DNA from: Clostridiaceae bacterium
GTDB taxonomy: Bacteria > Bacillota > Clostridia > Saccharofermentanales > DTU023
Length of the DNA stretch: 37,511 nt
Direction of reading: 5' to 3'
NCBI GenBank assembly: GCA_012841145.1
Contig: DUVH01000031.1
Span: 1 to 37,511 of the forward strand
Below the pieces are notes generated by a model. The model ran no database searches. It was given only the letters and a program-made list of their open reading frames with translations, and was not told the origin of the DNA. Made by a program: the position numbers and the translations under genes. Positions 9,219 through 19,316 of the stretch are shown here, one piece after another; position 1 is the first letter of the stretch; every line of letters starts with the position of its first letter.

Positions 9219-11195
9219 TTGGGACTTATTCCTCAACATTCCATTGACGCGGTCATCAATGCGAACGACATCGTCGATGTCGTGTCGCGCTATGTTCGCC
9301 TTGAGAAGAAGAGTTCTCTCAATCTTTTCGGGCTGTGTCCGTTTCACGAAGAGAAGACGCCTTCATTCAGCGTTTCTCCCGGCAAACAGATCTTTTATTG
9401 TTTCGGCTGCCATAAGGGCGGCAACGTCATCAAATTCATTCAGGAAATCGAACATCTCACGTTTCCCGAGGCCGTCCGCTTTCTGGCCGAGAGAGCGGGC
9501 ATCACGATAGAAGAGACGGAAGAGGATAGTCATTGGCGTGAGAGAGCCGATCGCCAAAGAGCGGCATCAGAGGCGCTGCTCGAAGCTGCGAGATTTTTCT
9601 ATACGAAGCTCGAAAGTTCCGACGGTCTGGAAGCTCGACAGTATCTCGACAAACGCGGCGTCGACCGCGCATTGCGAAGAAGATACGGACTCGGATATGC
9701 TCCCGCATACGGCGAGACGCTGTACGACGGTTTGAGAAAAAGGGGAATTCCCGACAGCGCGATGCTCGATGCCGGACTGATAGCTAAGAGTTCGCGCCAC
9801 GAAGGGTATTACGATTTCTTCCGACATCGCGTCATGTTTCCGATTATTGACGCGCGCGGCAGGGTTCTTGCATTCGGAGGTCGTGCCATACGCGACAGAG
9901 GGCCGAAGTACATTAATTCGCCGGATACAGTCGTTTATCAGAAGGGCAAGCATCTTTTCGGGTTTCCGCAGGCAATCAACGCAAGTTTTCGCCAATGGTT
10001 CATCGTCGAAGGGTATATGGATGTTATCGCGCTCGCAAAAGTCGGCGTTTACCATGTTGTCGCACCGCTTGGAACGGCTTTGACTGATTATCAGGCGAGA
10101 TCCGTTGGGCGCCATGTCGATGGCGTCCTTCTCCTGATGGATAGTGACAGGGCTGGGAGAGAAGCGGCACTGAAAGCGCACGAAATTTTTGAGAGTATGG
10201 AAGTGCCGGCGAAATTTATACTTTTAAAAGAGGCTAAAGATCCCGACGACTACCTCAATAAATTCGGCAGTCAACGTCTGACGGCTTCGCTCAGAACGCC
10301 GCTCGATAAGACGGAGTATCGTTTGGAGCTTTTGAAAACGGACGTGGACACTGAGATCGCCGTCCCGCAAGCCGATTATCGAAATCGTGCAATCGACATA
10401 CTCGCGCAGGAGAAAGACGGCATTAAACGGGAGATTTACGCAGGACGACTCGCAAAAGAGCTGCAGCTAAACGCGACAAGCCTTGTCAATGAGATTGACC
10501 GACGTCGCACATTGCTGATTGAAGGAAAAGAATCTTCCGGCATCGCCACCGCACCGCGGCAAGCAGAGCAAAGGAGAAAACGCCGCATTTCCAGGCGGCC
10601 GGCGGGGCGTGAACTCTTCTTACTGACACTTCTGACGTTTGATCGGTCGCTCGCGCAGTTGAGGTTGGGGTTATCCGATTCTGAATTAAGGGGCTTCGCC
10701 GTAACGGACGACGTAAAAGATTTGCTATTATCGGATGAGGCGGGAAGTGCGATTTCTCCCAATGATTTCGGCTCCGATTTTATGCAAAATCTGGCGCAGG
10801 CGGCTATTGAAGAGGCTATTTCGGGAGAATTGACACTTGCGGGACTCGATGCGTCGATCGGGAACTCATTGGCGCGCTTGACAGAGAGCCTTCACGAAGA
10901 GGAGGATAGAGAGAGACTTGCGAAGAGTGCCGATGCTCTGCACACGCTCCTGATCCGACAACATCGTGAGGTCACGGATGCGAAAATGACGAAAGATGAG
11001 TTAAGAAACATCTTTCTCGATCGACTGGCATATATTAGAATGTCAAGTTGGACGTCAAATGCTGAGCGTTGGAATAGCGAGGCACATGAACTTGAGCTGT
11101 CCGGGGACGGACAAGAGGCTGAGAGACTTTACGCGAAAGCGGCGACGTACACGATGGCCGCGGAAACTTTTCGCATGCTGATACAAGGAGATTGA
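9219..11195 (+). CDS. dnaG: DNA primase
   Basis: Synthesises RNA primers at the replication fork with DnaB helicase. The start is TTG 9219, just where the conserved N-terminus ([20 protein letters not shown]) begins; AGGA lies a few bases upstream. The CHC2 zinc finger is Cys40-x2-His43 with Cys61-x2-Cys64. The catalytic TOPRIM domain shows [12 protein letters not shown] and [13 protein letters not shown]. The C-terminal third is the variable helicase-interaction domain. Length 658 aa is slightly above the usual 600-620. Its TGA is only a few bases before the rpoD start, as in the macromolecular-synthesis operon of Firmicutes. Confidence 0.96.
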   Translation: MGLIPQHSIDAVINANDIVDVVSRYVRLEKKSSLNLFGLCPFHEEKTPSFSVSPGKQIFYCFGCHKGGNVIKFIQEIEHLTFPEAVRFLAERAGITIEETEEDSHWRERADRQRAASEALLEAARFFYTKLESSDGLEARQYLDKRGVDRALRRRYGLGYAPAYGETLYDGLRKRGIPDSAMLDAGLIAKSSRHEGYYDFFRHRVMFPIIDARGRVLAFGGRAIRDRGPKYINSPDTVVYQKGKHLFGFPQAINASFRQWFIVEGYMDVIALAKVGVYHVVAPLGTALTDYQARSVGRHVDGVLLLMDSDRAGREAALKAHEIFESMEVPAKFILLKEAKDPDDYLNKFGSQRLTASLRTPLDKTEYRLELLKTDVDTEIAVPQADYRNRAIDILAQEKDGIKREIYAGRLAKELQLNATSLVNEIDRRRTLLIEGKESSGIATAPRQAEQRRKRRISRRPAGRELFLLTLLTFDRSLAQLRLGLSDSELRGFAVTDDVKDLLLSDEAGSAISPNDFGSDFMQNLAQAAIEEAISGELTLAGLDASIGNSLARLTESLHEEEDRERLAKSADALHTLLIRQHREVTDAKMTKDELRNIFLDRLAYIRMSSWTSNAERWNSEAHELELSGDGQEAERLYAKAATYTMAAETFRMLIQGD

Positions 11196-11200
11196 CGATC

Positions 11201-12703
11201 GTGAGTAAGAAAAAAGAAGATATACAGACGATGACGTGGCGCGAGGCAGCGGCCGTTACGGCGACGAAAGCGCTTGACGGTCAGAAAGGCGAGGAGGCGA
11301 CTCCCGAGACGGAACTTCCCGTCTTGATGGCGATGGATGCCTACAAGGCGATCGCCACACCGGCGCTCGATATTTCTTCCGACGATGAAATCGAAGTAGT
11401 GGATGCGGAAGAGATTATCAAGAAACGAATAGAAGCTGAAGCTAAGCGCACAGCTGACGACGATGACGATAGTAAAGAGCTGTTTGACGAGGATTCCGAT
11501 GACGAGAACGACTACGATCCGGATGAGGACGACGATGATGTCGGGATCGACGAAGCTCTTTATACCGATGATGCTGATGAGGATGAAGACGAAGAAATGG
11601 ATGATGAGTCGATTCTCGAGCGAATCCATGACAGTAACCTCGATTTGAATGCTCTCTATCCGCTCATTTGTCACGGAAAAGATAAGGACGGTGAGCTCGA
11701 GCAGCAGGAAGTTCTCGACTTTCTCGAGCAGATTAAATGGGATGAAGAAAGACTTGACGATGTGATCGTTCTGCTTGAACGCGCCGGTATCGAAGTCATT
11801 GATGAAGATGAAATAGAGCGCGAGATGGTTGAGCGTGACCGAAGCAAAAAGGCCGAAGCGTTTAACGATGCGATGATCGTCGATGATCCCGTCCGCATGT
11901 ACCTCAAAGAGATCGGTAAAGTCGAGCTGTTGACCGCGGACGAGGAGAAGGAACTCGCAGCACGTATGGAAGCCGGCGACTGGGAGGCGAAACAGCATCT
12001 GACGGAGGCGAACCTTCGTCTCGTCGTCAGCATCGCGAAACGTTATACGGGGCGCGGCATGCATTTCCTTGACCTGATTCAGGAGGGCAATCTCGGTCTG
12101 ATCAAGGCTGTCGATAAATTTGACTACACAAAAGGCTTTAAGTTCAGCACTTATGCGACGTGGTGGATACGTCAGGCGATTACGCGCGCGATCGCTGATC
12201 AGGCGCGGACGATTCGTATTCCTGTCCATATGGTTGAGACGATCAACAAGCTGATTCGCATCCAGCGTCAACTCGTTCAGGAGCTTGGCCGTGAACCTGA
12301 GGTCGAGGAGATCGCTGCGGAAATGGACATCACACCGGAGAAAGTTCGCGAGATAATGAAGATTTCGCAAGAGCCGGTCTCGCTTGAAAAGCCGATCGGT
12401 GAAGAAGAGGACAGTCATCTCGGTGATTTTATTCCCGATGAAGACGCCCCCTCGCCGGCGGAGCAGGCGGCGACGACTCTGTTAAAAGAAGAGCTGACGC
12501 GCGTCCTTTCTGGCTTGACGCCGCGCGAAGAGAAGGTTCTTCGACTCCGCTTCGGACTTGATGACGGTAGAGCGCGTACGCTTGAAGAGGTCGGCTTGGA
12601 GTTCGACGTGACACGCGAGCGCATTCGCCAAATCGAAGCGAAAGCGCTCCGGAAGATGCGCGGTCCGAGCATGAGCGCTAGGCTGCGCGAGTATCTCGAC
12701 TGA
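11201..12703 (+). CDS. rpoD: Primary sigma factor (sigma-70/SigA family) with acidic N-terminal extension
   Basis: Housekeeping sigma subunit of RNA polymerase. An AAGGAG at 11185-11190 points to GTG 11201 rather than TTG 11192, giving 500 aa. Regions 1.2 to 4.2 are intact: [12 protein letters not shown], the core-binding and -10 reading stretch with [14 protein letters not shown] and [10 protein letters not shown], region 3 with [11 protein letters not shown], and the region 4.2 helix-turn-helix ending [18 protein letters not shown]. Odd feature: about 140 residues precede the region 1.1-like segment ([13 protein letters not shown]...), and residues about 84-136 are almost entirely Asp and Glu. 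It lies directly downstream of dnaG and upstream of trmK. Confidence 0.96.
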   Translation: MSKKKEDIQTMTWREAAAVTATKALDGQKGEEATPETELPVLMAMDAYKAIATPALDISSDDEIEVVDAEEIIKKRIEAEAKRTADDDDDSKELFDEDSDDENDYDPDEDDDDVGIDEALYTDDADEDEDEEMDDESILERIHDSNLDLNALYPLICHGKDKDGELEQQEVLDFLEQIKWDEERLDDVIVLLERAGIEVIDEDEIEREMVERDRSKKAEAFNDAMIVDDPVRMYLKEIGKVELLTADEEKELAARMEAGDWEAKQHLTEANLRLVVSIAKRYTGRGMHFLDLIQEGNLGLIKAVDKFDYTKGFKFSTYATWWIRQAITRAIADQARTIRIPVHMVETINKLIRIQRQLVQELGREPEVEEIAAEMDITPEKVREIMKISQEPVSLEKPIGEEEDSHLGDFIPDEDAPSPAEQAATTLLKEELTRVLSGLTPREEKVLRLRFGLDDGRARTLEEVGLEFDVTRERIRQIEAKALRKMRGPSMSARLREYLD

Positions 12704-12725
12704 TAACGAGCGGTCATCGGGCAAG

Positions 12726-13481
12726 TTGGACAGACTGACTCTCATCACGGCATGTATTCCGCCTTGCCGGCGTCTTATCGATATCGGCAGCGATCATGCG
12801 ACGGTGCCTTTGTCGCTGTTAAGGAACGGCACGTGCGAGGGTGTGCTTATTACCGATATAAATGAAGGTCCGATCGAGGTTGCGCGATTGCGCGTCGAGG
12901 CGGCAGGCTTTACATATGCCTGCCGCTTTTTACAGACTGACGGACTCGATGACGTTGATCCCGTTGAAGGCGACGTCCTTCTTATCAGCGGCCTCGGGGG
13001 CGAGAACATCGCAAGGATCATTGAGCGCGGAATTGACAAATTATCTTTGTTCAAGCGCCTGATACTCCAGCCGCAGACGAAAGAGAATAAACTGCGTGAG
13101 ACGATCAATCGTCTCCCATTGTCGCTTCTCGATGAAATTGTTGCCGTAGAAGATCGACGTCTATACGTTGTCATGATCTGTGATTTTTCGAAAAATGCGG
13201 CCGACGATCCGATTTCTGAAATACAAATCGAGTTCGGACCGAAAATCATGGAACGAATCGGGAGTCTGCTGCGAATCTCATCACGTAAAACTGAAAATTG
13301 CGCTGACGCGAGAACAGCGCTCAAAAGGCTGTCCGCTGATGATGCGATTGTTCCGATCGACCGCTCACGAATCGCCTACGTGCAGTCGAAGTATGATAAA
13401 ATCGCCCGCCGCGCCCGCTATCATCAGCGGGATCGACAACTCCTCGAATCCTTTGATCGCTGGATATTTAATCACATTTAA
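12726..13481 (+). CDS. trmK: tRNA (adenine-22-N1)-methyltransferase TrmK
   Basis: Class I AdoMet-dependent methyltransferase of the TrmK (formerly DUF633) family that makes m1A22 in the D-arm of tRNAs; it usually follows rpoD in Firmicutes. The TTG at 12726 is the only start that keeps the conserved N-terminus; the ribosome binding site is poor, suggesting coupling to rpoD, whose stop is 22 bases upstream. Visible motifs are RLIDIGSDHATVPLSLL (AdoMet motif I), VLITDINEGPIEVA and LLISGLGGENIARII, with a helical C-terminal domain. 251 aa is typical. Confidence 0.88.
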   Translation: MDRLTLITACIPPCRRLIDIGSDHATVPLSLLRNGTCEGVLITDINEGPIEVARLRVEAAGFTYACRFLQTDGLDDVDPVEGDVLLISGLGGENIARIIERGIDKLSLFKRLILQPQTKENKLRETINRLPLSLLDEIVAVEDRRLYVVMICDFSKNAADDPISEIQIEFGPKIMERIGSLLRISSRKTENCADARTALKRLSADDAIVPIDRSRIAYVQSKYDKIARRARYHQRDRQLLESFDRWIFNHI

Positions 13482-13532
13482 AAAGTTATTTTTAAATTAA
13501 GCGCGCAGGCTCGTCTGTCACGGCATTGTCAT

Positions 13533-13561
13533 TTGAATCACCTGATCCTCTTACGTATAAT
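13533..13561 (+). promoter_or_regulatory. Promoter of rnpB
   Basis: -10 TATAAT at 13556-13561 and -35 TTGAAT at 13533-13538 with a 17-bp spacer. The start would fall near 13568-13574, where the RNase P RNA helix P1 begins. Confidence 0.7.
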
Positions 13562-13573
13562 AAGCGATACAAA

Positions 13574-13926
13574 AGTGTCGAGCCGACCGGATGGTCGCGG
13601 CGTCGCACCGAAAGGTCTTCGTCGAGGAAAGTCCGGGCTCTCAGGGCAGGATGCCGGTTAACGGCCGGTGAAGGCGACTTCAAGGACAGTGCAACAGAAA
13701 CAGACAGCCGGGCACGCGCTCGGTTAAGGTGGAAAGGTGAGGTAAGAGCTCACCGGCGTCATGGAGACATGGCGGCCCTGCAAACCCCATCCGGAGCAAC
13801 GCCGTGGAGGAACATAACTGTCGCCCGCAGGTTCCAAGGAGGCGGCTTGAACTTCTCGGCAACGAGAGGTCCAGATAGATGACCATTCAAGACAGAACCC
13901 GGCTTACAGGTCGACTCGCTGCTTTT
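13574..13926 (+). ncRNA. rnpB: RNase P RNA (bacterial type A-like)
   Basis: Catalytic RNA of RNase P, which matures tRNA 5' ends. Conserved sequence blocks are in order: GAGGAAAGTCCGGGCTC near 13622, the CAGGATGCCGGTTAACGGC region, ACAGTGCAACAGAAACAGAC near 13687, GGTAAGAGCTCACCGG near 13741, AGATAGATGACC near 13873 and GACAGAACCCGGCTTACAGG near 13891. The two ends pair to form P1 (AGTGTCGAGCCGAC at 13574 with GTCGACTCGCTGCT ending 13923, allowing G-U pairs and two mismatches). Ends are therefore good to a few bases. No strong terminator is visible before the next gene. ORFs crossing this stretch on both strands are artefacts. Confidence 0.95.
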
Positions 13927-13968
13927 GTCCGAAAAGCCGGAACAAGAAACATGTTGTAACGAGAGAAT

Positions 13969-16761
13969 ATGACGGATCGACGTATGGGAAATCTGAATCG
14001 CAGTACATTCAGACTTGAAAAGGACAGACGTTTCGTCTGGAACAGCAAGAGCTTGTCCGTCGTGGCATTTCTCTTTCCGTTTCTCGTGCTGACGTTCGCC
14101 TATGCGGCGCTTCAGACTTTTCCTTTCGGCGATCGCCATATATTAACGGTTGATCTCTTCCATCAGTACGCTCCCTTTTTGCAACTCATGCGCGATAAGG
14201 TTCTTGCAGGCGGATCGCTTTTTTACTCCTTGTCGTCCGGACTCGGCGTCAACTTCTATGCGATCTTCGCCTATTATCTCGCAAGTCCGCTCAATCTCAT
14301 CTTATTGCTCTTTCCCGCTCCTTTCCTGACGGAAGGCGTTTTGCTCGTTTCGCTCATTAAAGTCGGTCTTATGGGACTTACTTTCTTTCTGTTCCTCCAA
14401 GTGTGCTACAGGAGAAAAGGCGTCCTCGCCGTCGCTTTTTCGACGTTTTACGCGCTGTCGGGTTTTACTATGGCGTACTCGTGGAACATCATGTGGCTCG
14501 ACTCGCTTATCCTCCTTCCTGTCGTCATTTTGGCGCTTGTGCGCCTCATCCGTGACGGCAAATGGGTTCTCTTTCCCGTTTCGATCGCGTTACTGTTGAT
14601 CAGTAACTATTACTCGGCATTTTTTGTTTGTATCTTTGTAGCGCTTTATTTCCCGATTTTGCTTTTCCGCTATACAGAGGGGCAAAAAGTCGGGAGGAAA
14701 TTTATGATCATAGGCAAAGTCGTCGTTCTGGCGGCTTTAGGAGTTGCGTTATCCGCGATTCTGCTCTATCCGACATACCGTTCATTGGCACTGACGTCAG
14801 CGTCGGGAGATGCATTTCCGAAAACACTTGAACTGGGCGGCAAGCCGCTTACGTATCTCGCGCAGATGTTCCCGTTCCTGCAGCCGACCGTGCGTTCCGG
14901 TGCTCCCAATCTTTACGGCGGACTGCCTGTAGTGTTTCTTTTGCCGATTTATTTCCTATCGACCCGGATCCGTCTAAGAGAAAAATTGTTGAATGGTTTC
15001 TTGTTGCTGTTTATCTTTTTGTCGTTCGACTTAAATATTCTCAATTTCCTCTGGCACGGAATGCACTATCCGAATCAATTACCATATCGCTTCTCCTTTG
15101 TCGCTATTTTTCTGCTTTTGACAATCGCATACGACGGATTGCGCTCGACACGCGAATTCAGACCGACGGAACTCGGTTTGCTCGGAGTCTGTCTTGCGTT
15201 CCTCGCGCCTGTCGTGTTGGCTCTTGATGCCGAGATCAAGACGGCAGCGTGGACGCAGTGGGGCACGATTACCTTTATCATGCTTTATGCCGTCTTGTTT
15301 TCGTCTTTCAGAACGCGTTCATTCAAACGGCGCACACAAGTCAATTTTTTGCTCGCTGTCATGTTGCTTGAGGTTGCTCTTTCAACATTTTCAGGGATTT
15401 ACCATATAGGAGAGAATGAATATTACGGTGCGCGTGACGGTTATACGACGGGGCCGGTCGTCGCTTCCATACGTGAGGCCGTAAGGCAGACAAGGGCGAT
15501 GGACGAGGACAAATCGTTTTACAGAATGGAGATTAAGCCTCATAAGACGTCGAACGATCCAGCGCTGTACGGATTGAACGGACTGTCACTCTTCGCATCG
15601 ACTTCCCCCGAAGCTCCTGTCGCTTTTTTCAAAAATGCCGGATATCATAACAACGGCATCAATAGCTACCAGTACAGAGGATCGACACTTTTCTGTGATT
15701 CGCTTTTCAGGATTAAATACGTTATCTCGCGCGATTCACTTCCTTATGAGGATCATGAACGCGTCGTCACGCTCGGCAACAGTCACGTGACAGTCTATCG
15801 GAATGACGATATCTTTCCTATCGCTTTCGTAGGGAAACCCGCCCTTGCGGGATTTGAAAGTTTCTATGGGAATCCGTTCGATACGCAAGGTGATCTCGCT
15901 GACGCGATCATCGGGGAAAAGCTTGATCTTTTCTCCGAACTGAAAGCTGAACCTTGTGACGACGATGGTATTCGCCCGTCTACATCGACATACACAAAGT
16001 ACAGCTTCACGCGCCCTGCCGGGAAAAGCAATTGGGAGATCAAGTTGACATGGACCGCTGAAACTGCGGGACCTCACTATTTGAGCCTTGATATAGGGAC
16101 AAAAGAGATTGACGAGACATCTGTTGAAGTGAATGGAAACTCCATCTCGCTCGATAAGAAAAAGAAGGGGATAAGTGAGATCGGCTCTCTCGTTGAAGGA
16201 GATGAGATCAAACTCATTATTCGGCCGTCGGAGACCGTCGACTCCGGGAGCTTTGACGTTCGCCTCGCTTCGCTCGATATGACTTCCCTCAGACAGCTCA
16301 GAGACTACGCGTACGAAAATGAAATGACCATGATCGATATGAAAGAGGATCAGATTTACGGAAGCGTCTCGTGTGAAGAAGAAGGGCTTCTGTTTATCTC
16401 GATTCCGTATGATCCCGGCTGGAATGCCAGAGTCGACGGCGAATATGTCGACATCGAGACGGTTGATGACGCGTTCATGGCGATCCCCCTGAGTACCGGC
16501 GTTCACCATATATTCATGTATTTCAGGCCGGTAGGGTACGCCTCCGGCGTGACGATCACGTGCTGCGCGGCGGGAATACTCGCACTTTTACTGTTGTCGT
16601 CCGTCCTGTATAAGAAGTATCGTCGAATAAAGGATGTAGAGGAACTCTTTTCTTCAGACGAACAGGAAGAAGATGGCGTAGAAGATATGGCGGTTCCGGA
16701 TGATCTGAAAGAAGACGATCAAGAGGTGAAGGAATCACCGCTTGATACGGCTGAGTCTTAG
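13969..16761 (+). CDS. YfhO-family polytopic membrane protein
   Basis: A 930-residue integral membrane protein of the YfhO family; members have been linked to glycosylation of cell-envelope polymers in Gram-positives. The first half is a series of hydrophobic segments (about residues 28-480) with family signatures: DLFHQYAPFLQLMRD, SLSSGLGVNFYAIFAYYLASPLN and SGFTMAYSWNIMWLDSL. A large extracytoplasmic region (about 490-850) contains FISIPYDPGWNARVDG, typical of the family C-terminal domain. A final TM segment (about 858-880) is followed by an acidic cytoplasmic tail of about 45 residues. ATG 13969 is taken as start with a weak GAGAG upstream; ATG 13984 is possible. Its 3' end overlaps the convergent rluF gene by 27 bp. 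Confidence 0.85.
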   Translation: MTDRRMGNLNRSTFRLEKDRRFVWNSKSLSVVAFLFPFLVLTFAYAALQTFPFGDRHILTVDLFHQYAPFLQLMRDKVLAGGSLFYSLSSGLGVNFYAIFAYYLASPLNLILLLFPAPFLTEGVLLVSLIKVGLMGLTFFLFLQVCYRRKGVLAVAFSTFYALSGFTMAYSWNIMWLDSLILLPVVILALVRLIRDGKWVLFPVSIALLLISNYYSAFFVCIFVALYFPILLFRYTEGQKVGRKFMIIGKVVVLAALGVALSAILLYPTYRSLALTSASGDAFPKTLELGGKPLTYLAQMFPFLQPTVRSGAPNLYGGLPVVFLLPIYFLSTRIRLREKLLNGFLLLFIFLSFDLNILNFLWHGMHYPNQLPYRFSFVAIFLLLTIAYDGLRSTREFRPTELGLLGVCLAFLAPVVLALDAEIKTAAWTQWGTITFIMLYAVLFSSFRTRSFKRRTQVNFLLAVMLLEVALSTFSGIYHIGENEYYGARDGYTTGPVVASIREAVRQTRAMDEDKSFYRMEIKPHKTSNDPALYGLNGLSLFASTSPEAPVAFFKNAGYHNNGINSYQYRGSTLFCDSLFRIKYVISRDSLPYEDHERVVTLGNSHVTVYRNDDIFPIAFVGKPALAGFESFYGNPFDTQGDLADAIIGEKLDLFSELKAEPCDDDGIRPSTSTYTKYSFTRPAGKSNWEIKLTWTAETAGPHYLSLDIGTKEIDETSVEVNGNSISLDKKKKGISEIGSLVEGDEIKLIIRPSETVDSGSFDVRLASLDMTSLRQLRDYAYENEMTMIDMKEDQIYGSVSCEEEGLLFISIPYDPGWNARVDGEYVDIETVDDAFMAIPLSTGVHHIFMYFRPVGYASGVTITCCAAGILALLLLSSVLYKKYRRIKDVEELFSSDEQEEDGVEDMAVPDDLKEDDQEVKESPLDTAES

Positions 16762-17439
16762 CAGCTCCTCAGTTTCTTTCGGAGTCAGCTCTCTCCATAT
16801 GCCGACAGGTTGCGATCCGAGCGCGATGTGCATGATACGCGTCCGCACGAGATCGGTTACCGAATATCGGAAGTGCTCACACATTCTCCGTATCTGACGA
16901 TTCAGGCCCTGTGTCAATATGATTCCGAATTCCTTATCTCCCGTCTGCCATGCACGGCAAGGCATTGTCACCGTATCGAGGATCGGGACTCCTTTTTGAA
17001 TTGACTCAATAAACGAAGGGGTAATGCTTTTGTCCACGGTCACCCTGTATTCCTTCTCGTGACCGTATTCCGTGCGCGTCAATCGATACGCGAGATCGCC
17101 GTCGTCCGTCAATAAGATCAGACCGCGTGAATCGCGATCGAGCCTTCCGACCGTAAAGATTCTCTTTGGATAGTTTATATATGAAATGATGTTGTCTTTT
17201 CTACGTCGATCACTTGTGCACGTGATGCCGACCGGCTTGTTAAAAGCGATGTAAACGCGATCATCTTCACGGGGGAGCGAAATGGCGACACCGTCAAAGG
17301 CGACAACATCGCCTTCCTGAACTTGTGCACCGGTGACGGCGACTTGACCGTTTATCGTTATGCGCCCCTCATCAATCAGCCGATCGGCACCGCGTCGGCT
17401 GGAAATGCCGGCTTGTGCGACGTAACGGTTAATTCTCAT
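16735..17439 (-). CDS. rluF: RluF-type 23S rRNA pseudouridine synthase
   Basis: RsuA/RluF-family pseudouridine synthase; RluF makes pseudouridine in 23S rRNA (position 2604 in E. coli). The Met at 17439 is preferred because MRINRYVAQAGISSRR matches the family N-terminus and GGAGAG lies upstream; two earlier Met codons (17472, 17466) fall inside the kinase gene. An S4 RNA-binding domain (residues 1-50) is followed by the catalytic domain with FTVGRLDRDSRGLI (catalytic Asp101) and the RluF-like TQGLNRQIRRMCEHF. 234 aa. The start overlaps the histidine kinase stop by 11 bp, so it is the third gene of the minus-strand regulator operon. Confidence 0.88.
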   Translation of the reverse strand: MRINRYVAQAGISSRRGADRLIDEGRITINGQVAVTGAQVQEGDVVAFDGVAISLPREDDRVYIAFNKPVGITCTSDRRRKDNIISYINYPKRIFTVGRLDRDSRGLILLTDDGDLAYRLTRTEYGHEKEYRVTVDKSITPSFIESIQKGVPILDTVTMPCRAWQTGDKEFGIILTQGLNRQIRRMCEHFRYSVTDLVRTRIMHIALGSQPVGIWRELTPKETEELLRLSRIKR

Positions 17440-19309
17440 TTGAATTGTGCTCTCCGAACCAGGCATCGCCATCTTCTATACTGTCGTAGACATCTTTTAG
17501 TTGCCTAATCGACCGTACGACGTCATCAGCATAGGGAATATAGAGCGTAAAGACAGAGCCGACATGACGTTCACTTTGAACGGTCAGCTCATACCCCAAC
17601 TGGTCGGAGATTTCTTTTGCAATTGACAGGCCGAGTCCCGTTCCTGATCCCTTGTGCGCTTTATCTTCCTTATAGAATCGGTCAAAAATATGGTCAATAT
17701 CTTCGGTATCGATTCCGATCCCCGTATCGGCGATCGAGACATATGCCATGTCAGTCGTCTGTCCGACAGCGATGGTGATAACACCGCCGGAGGGTGTGAA
17801 CTTCATAGCATTGTCAATTAAGATGATCATAATCTGCTCAATTCTGTCGGCGTTGCCCCAGATGTCGGGGCAATTGCCGTCAAGGCCTGCCGTCTCAAGA
17901 CGTAAATTATGATCTTCAATCGTCGCTCCGTAACCGTCGACAACGTCTTGGACAATACTTGTGAGGTCGGTTCGCTCCTGATGGTAATGAGTCGTGCCGG
18001 CTTGAATACGAGACAGTTCGAGCATGTCGTTAATAAGACGTGAAAGGCGCATCGTCTGTCGGAGAAGGATTTCATGATAGCGCTGTTGATCTTCGGAAGA
18101 CGTTACCATTCCCTCCGTTAAAGGTTCCAAAAGACCTCGCATCGCCGTCAAAGGCGTGCGCAATTCATGAGAGACGTTGGCGACATAATCGCGACGCGTC
18201 TGTTCCAATCGCTCTTCCTGCGTGATATCGCGGAACAGCCCGACAGCACCGTTAATTGCTCCTTGTCCCGTAAGAAGAGGCGTGATGATGACTTGGATGT
18301 GACGGTAATCTTTTGAGATGACGTACTTCACAGGCTCCTTAGATTCCATTGCCTGACGGAAAAAAGTATCGATACGGCTTGCCTTAAGAAAACTTTCAGG
18401 CGTCGTCTGTGCCGAATAGTGTCGGTCGAGCCCGAAGACACCGAAAATTCTGTCGTTATGTTGCGTTACATTGCCGAAGCGATCGACCGCGACGATCCCT
18501 TCGCCGATACCGTCGATGATCTGTTTCAGGCTCGATGCCTGGGCGCTCAATTGTTGAAATGATTCGGAAAGGTCCTCCGCCATCTTGTTGATTGTTCGGG
18601 CGAGGTCTCCGATTTCGCCTTCCTGCTCCTCATCGGCACGCTGTGAAAAATCACCCTCGCTCATGGCAAATGCGACTTGTCTCATGGACTCAAGGGGGCG
18701 AGTAATGCGAAAGGCGGCGATGAGAACGGGTATCGCCATGATAACGAGGACGATTAGGGATGAGGTCAGAAGTGCAAAATTTAGACTCTGGATACCGACA
18801 TACATCTCCTTCGACGGTTGAACGATAATGGTCGATCCCATCGGTAGATTGTTGGAATCGACGATAGGTACGGAGATCACGAGGAATCGATCACCGGAAC
18901 CGGCGAGGCTATGTTCTCCCAAACGATGCTCGGAACCTTGTAAAATCAGTTCTTCATGCTCTGTCATGACAATATGGCTGAGCTGACTGGCAAGCTCGGG
19001 CGGTTCATCGGGGAGAGGCGAATGGCGGCAGATTCCTTCATGGTCGTCGACAATATAGATCCAGTTACCGAACAGCGTGCCGGAGTTATTGATCAAATCG
19101 ATACAAAAATCGCTCACTTCGCCCGGGCAACCACGTTCATAAACGTGGTCGGAAATAAAAAGAGCGCGAGGTAAAAGCTCGCGCGCTTTAACACGCGTGA
19201 AAACGGGGTTAGCGACATAGCTGTAAAACAGAGCCGTCAGAATCGTCCATAAAAGAATGGCGGCAATCAGCAATGAGAAAATGCGTCTGACGAGAAATCT
19301 GTTTTTCAT
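17429..19309 (-). CDS. Sensor histidine kinase (HAMP-PAS-HisKA-HATPase)
   Basis: Membrane sensor kinase partnering the response regulator encoded 7 bases upstream. ATG 19309 is chosen; an upstream TTG (19333) overlaps the regulator. Order for the 626-aa protein: TM1 about 10-30, an extracytoplasmic sensor domain about 31-175, TM2 about 177-200, HAMP about 201-253, PAS about 262-365, HisKA with the phosphoacceptor His381 in ANVSHELRTPLTAMRG, and the ATPase domain with N, G1 (DTGIGID), F (FDRFYKEDKAHKGSGTG) and G2 boxes. The layout resembles WalK, PhoR and ResE kinases, but the stimulus cannot be assigned from sequence. Confidence 0.92.
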   Translation of the reverse strand: MKNRFLVRRIFSLLIAAILLWTILTALFYSYVANPVFTRVKARELLPRALFISDHVYERGCPGEVSDFCIDLINNSGTLFGNWIYIVDDHEGICRHSPLPDEPPELASQLSHIVMTEHEELILQGSEHRLGEHSLAGSGDRFLVISVPIVDSNNLPMGSTIIVQPSKEMYVGIQSLNFALLTSSLIVLVIMAIPVLIAAFRITRPLESMRQVAFAMSEGDFSQRADEEQEGEIGDLARTINKMAEDLSESFQQLSAQASSLKQIIDGIGEGIVAVDRFGNVTQHNDRIFGVFGLDRHYSAQTTPESFLKASRIDTFFRQAMESKEPVKYVISKDYRHIQVIITPLLTGQGAINGAVGLFRDITQEERLEQTRRDYVANVSHELRTPLTAMRGLLEPLTEGMVTSSEDQQRYHEILLRQTMRLSRLINDMLELSRIQAGTTHYHQERTDLTSIVQDVVDGYGATIEDHNLRLETAGLDGNCPDIWGNADRIEQIMIILIDNAMKFTPSGGVITIAVGQTTDMAYVSIADTGIGIDTEDIDHIFDRFYKEDKAHKGSGTGLGLSIAKEISDQLGYELTVQSERHVGSVFTLYIPYADDVVRSIRQLKDVYDSIEDGDAWFGEHNSNEN

Positions 19310-19316
19310 AGGTGAA

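Noticed and set aside
11129-12418. 429-codon minus-strand frame opposite rpoD
   Set aside because: It mirrors the Asp/Glu-rich codons of rpoD (GAN codons give no antisense stops); low-complexity Ile/Val/Phe composition, no ribosome binding site, no family.
13526-13886. Open frames on both strands across 13526-13886
   Set aside because: They cover the RNase P RNA gene; the conserved RNA blocks explain the sequence and neither frame has a start signal.
15736-16509. 257-codon minus-strand frame inside yfhO
   Set aside because: Antisense shadow of a clearly coding gene; no ribosome binding site or recognisable domain.
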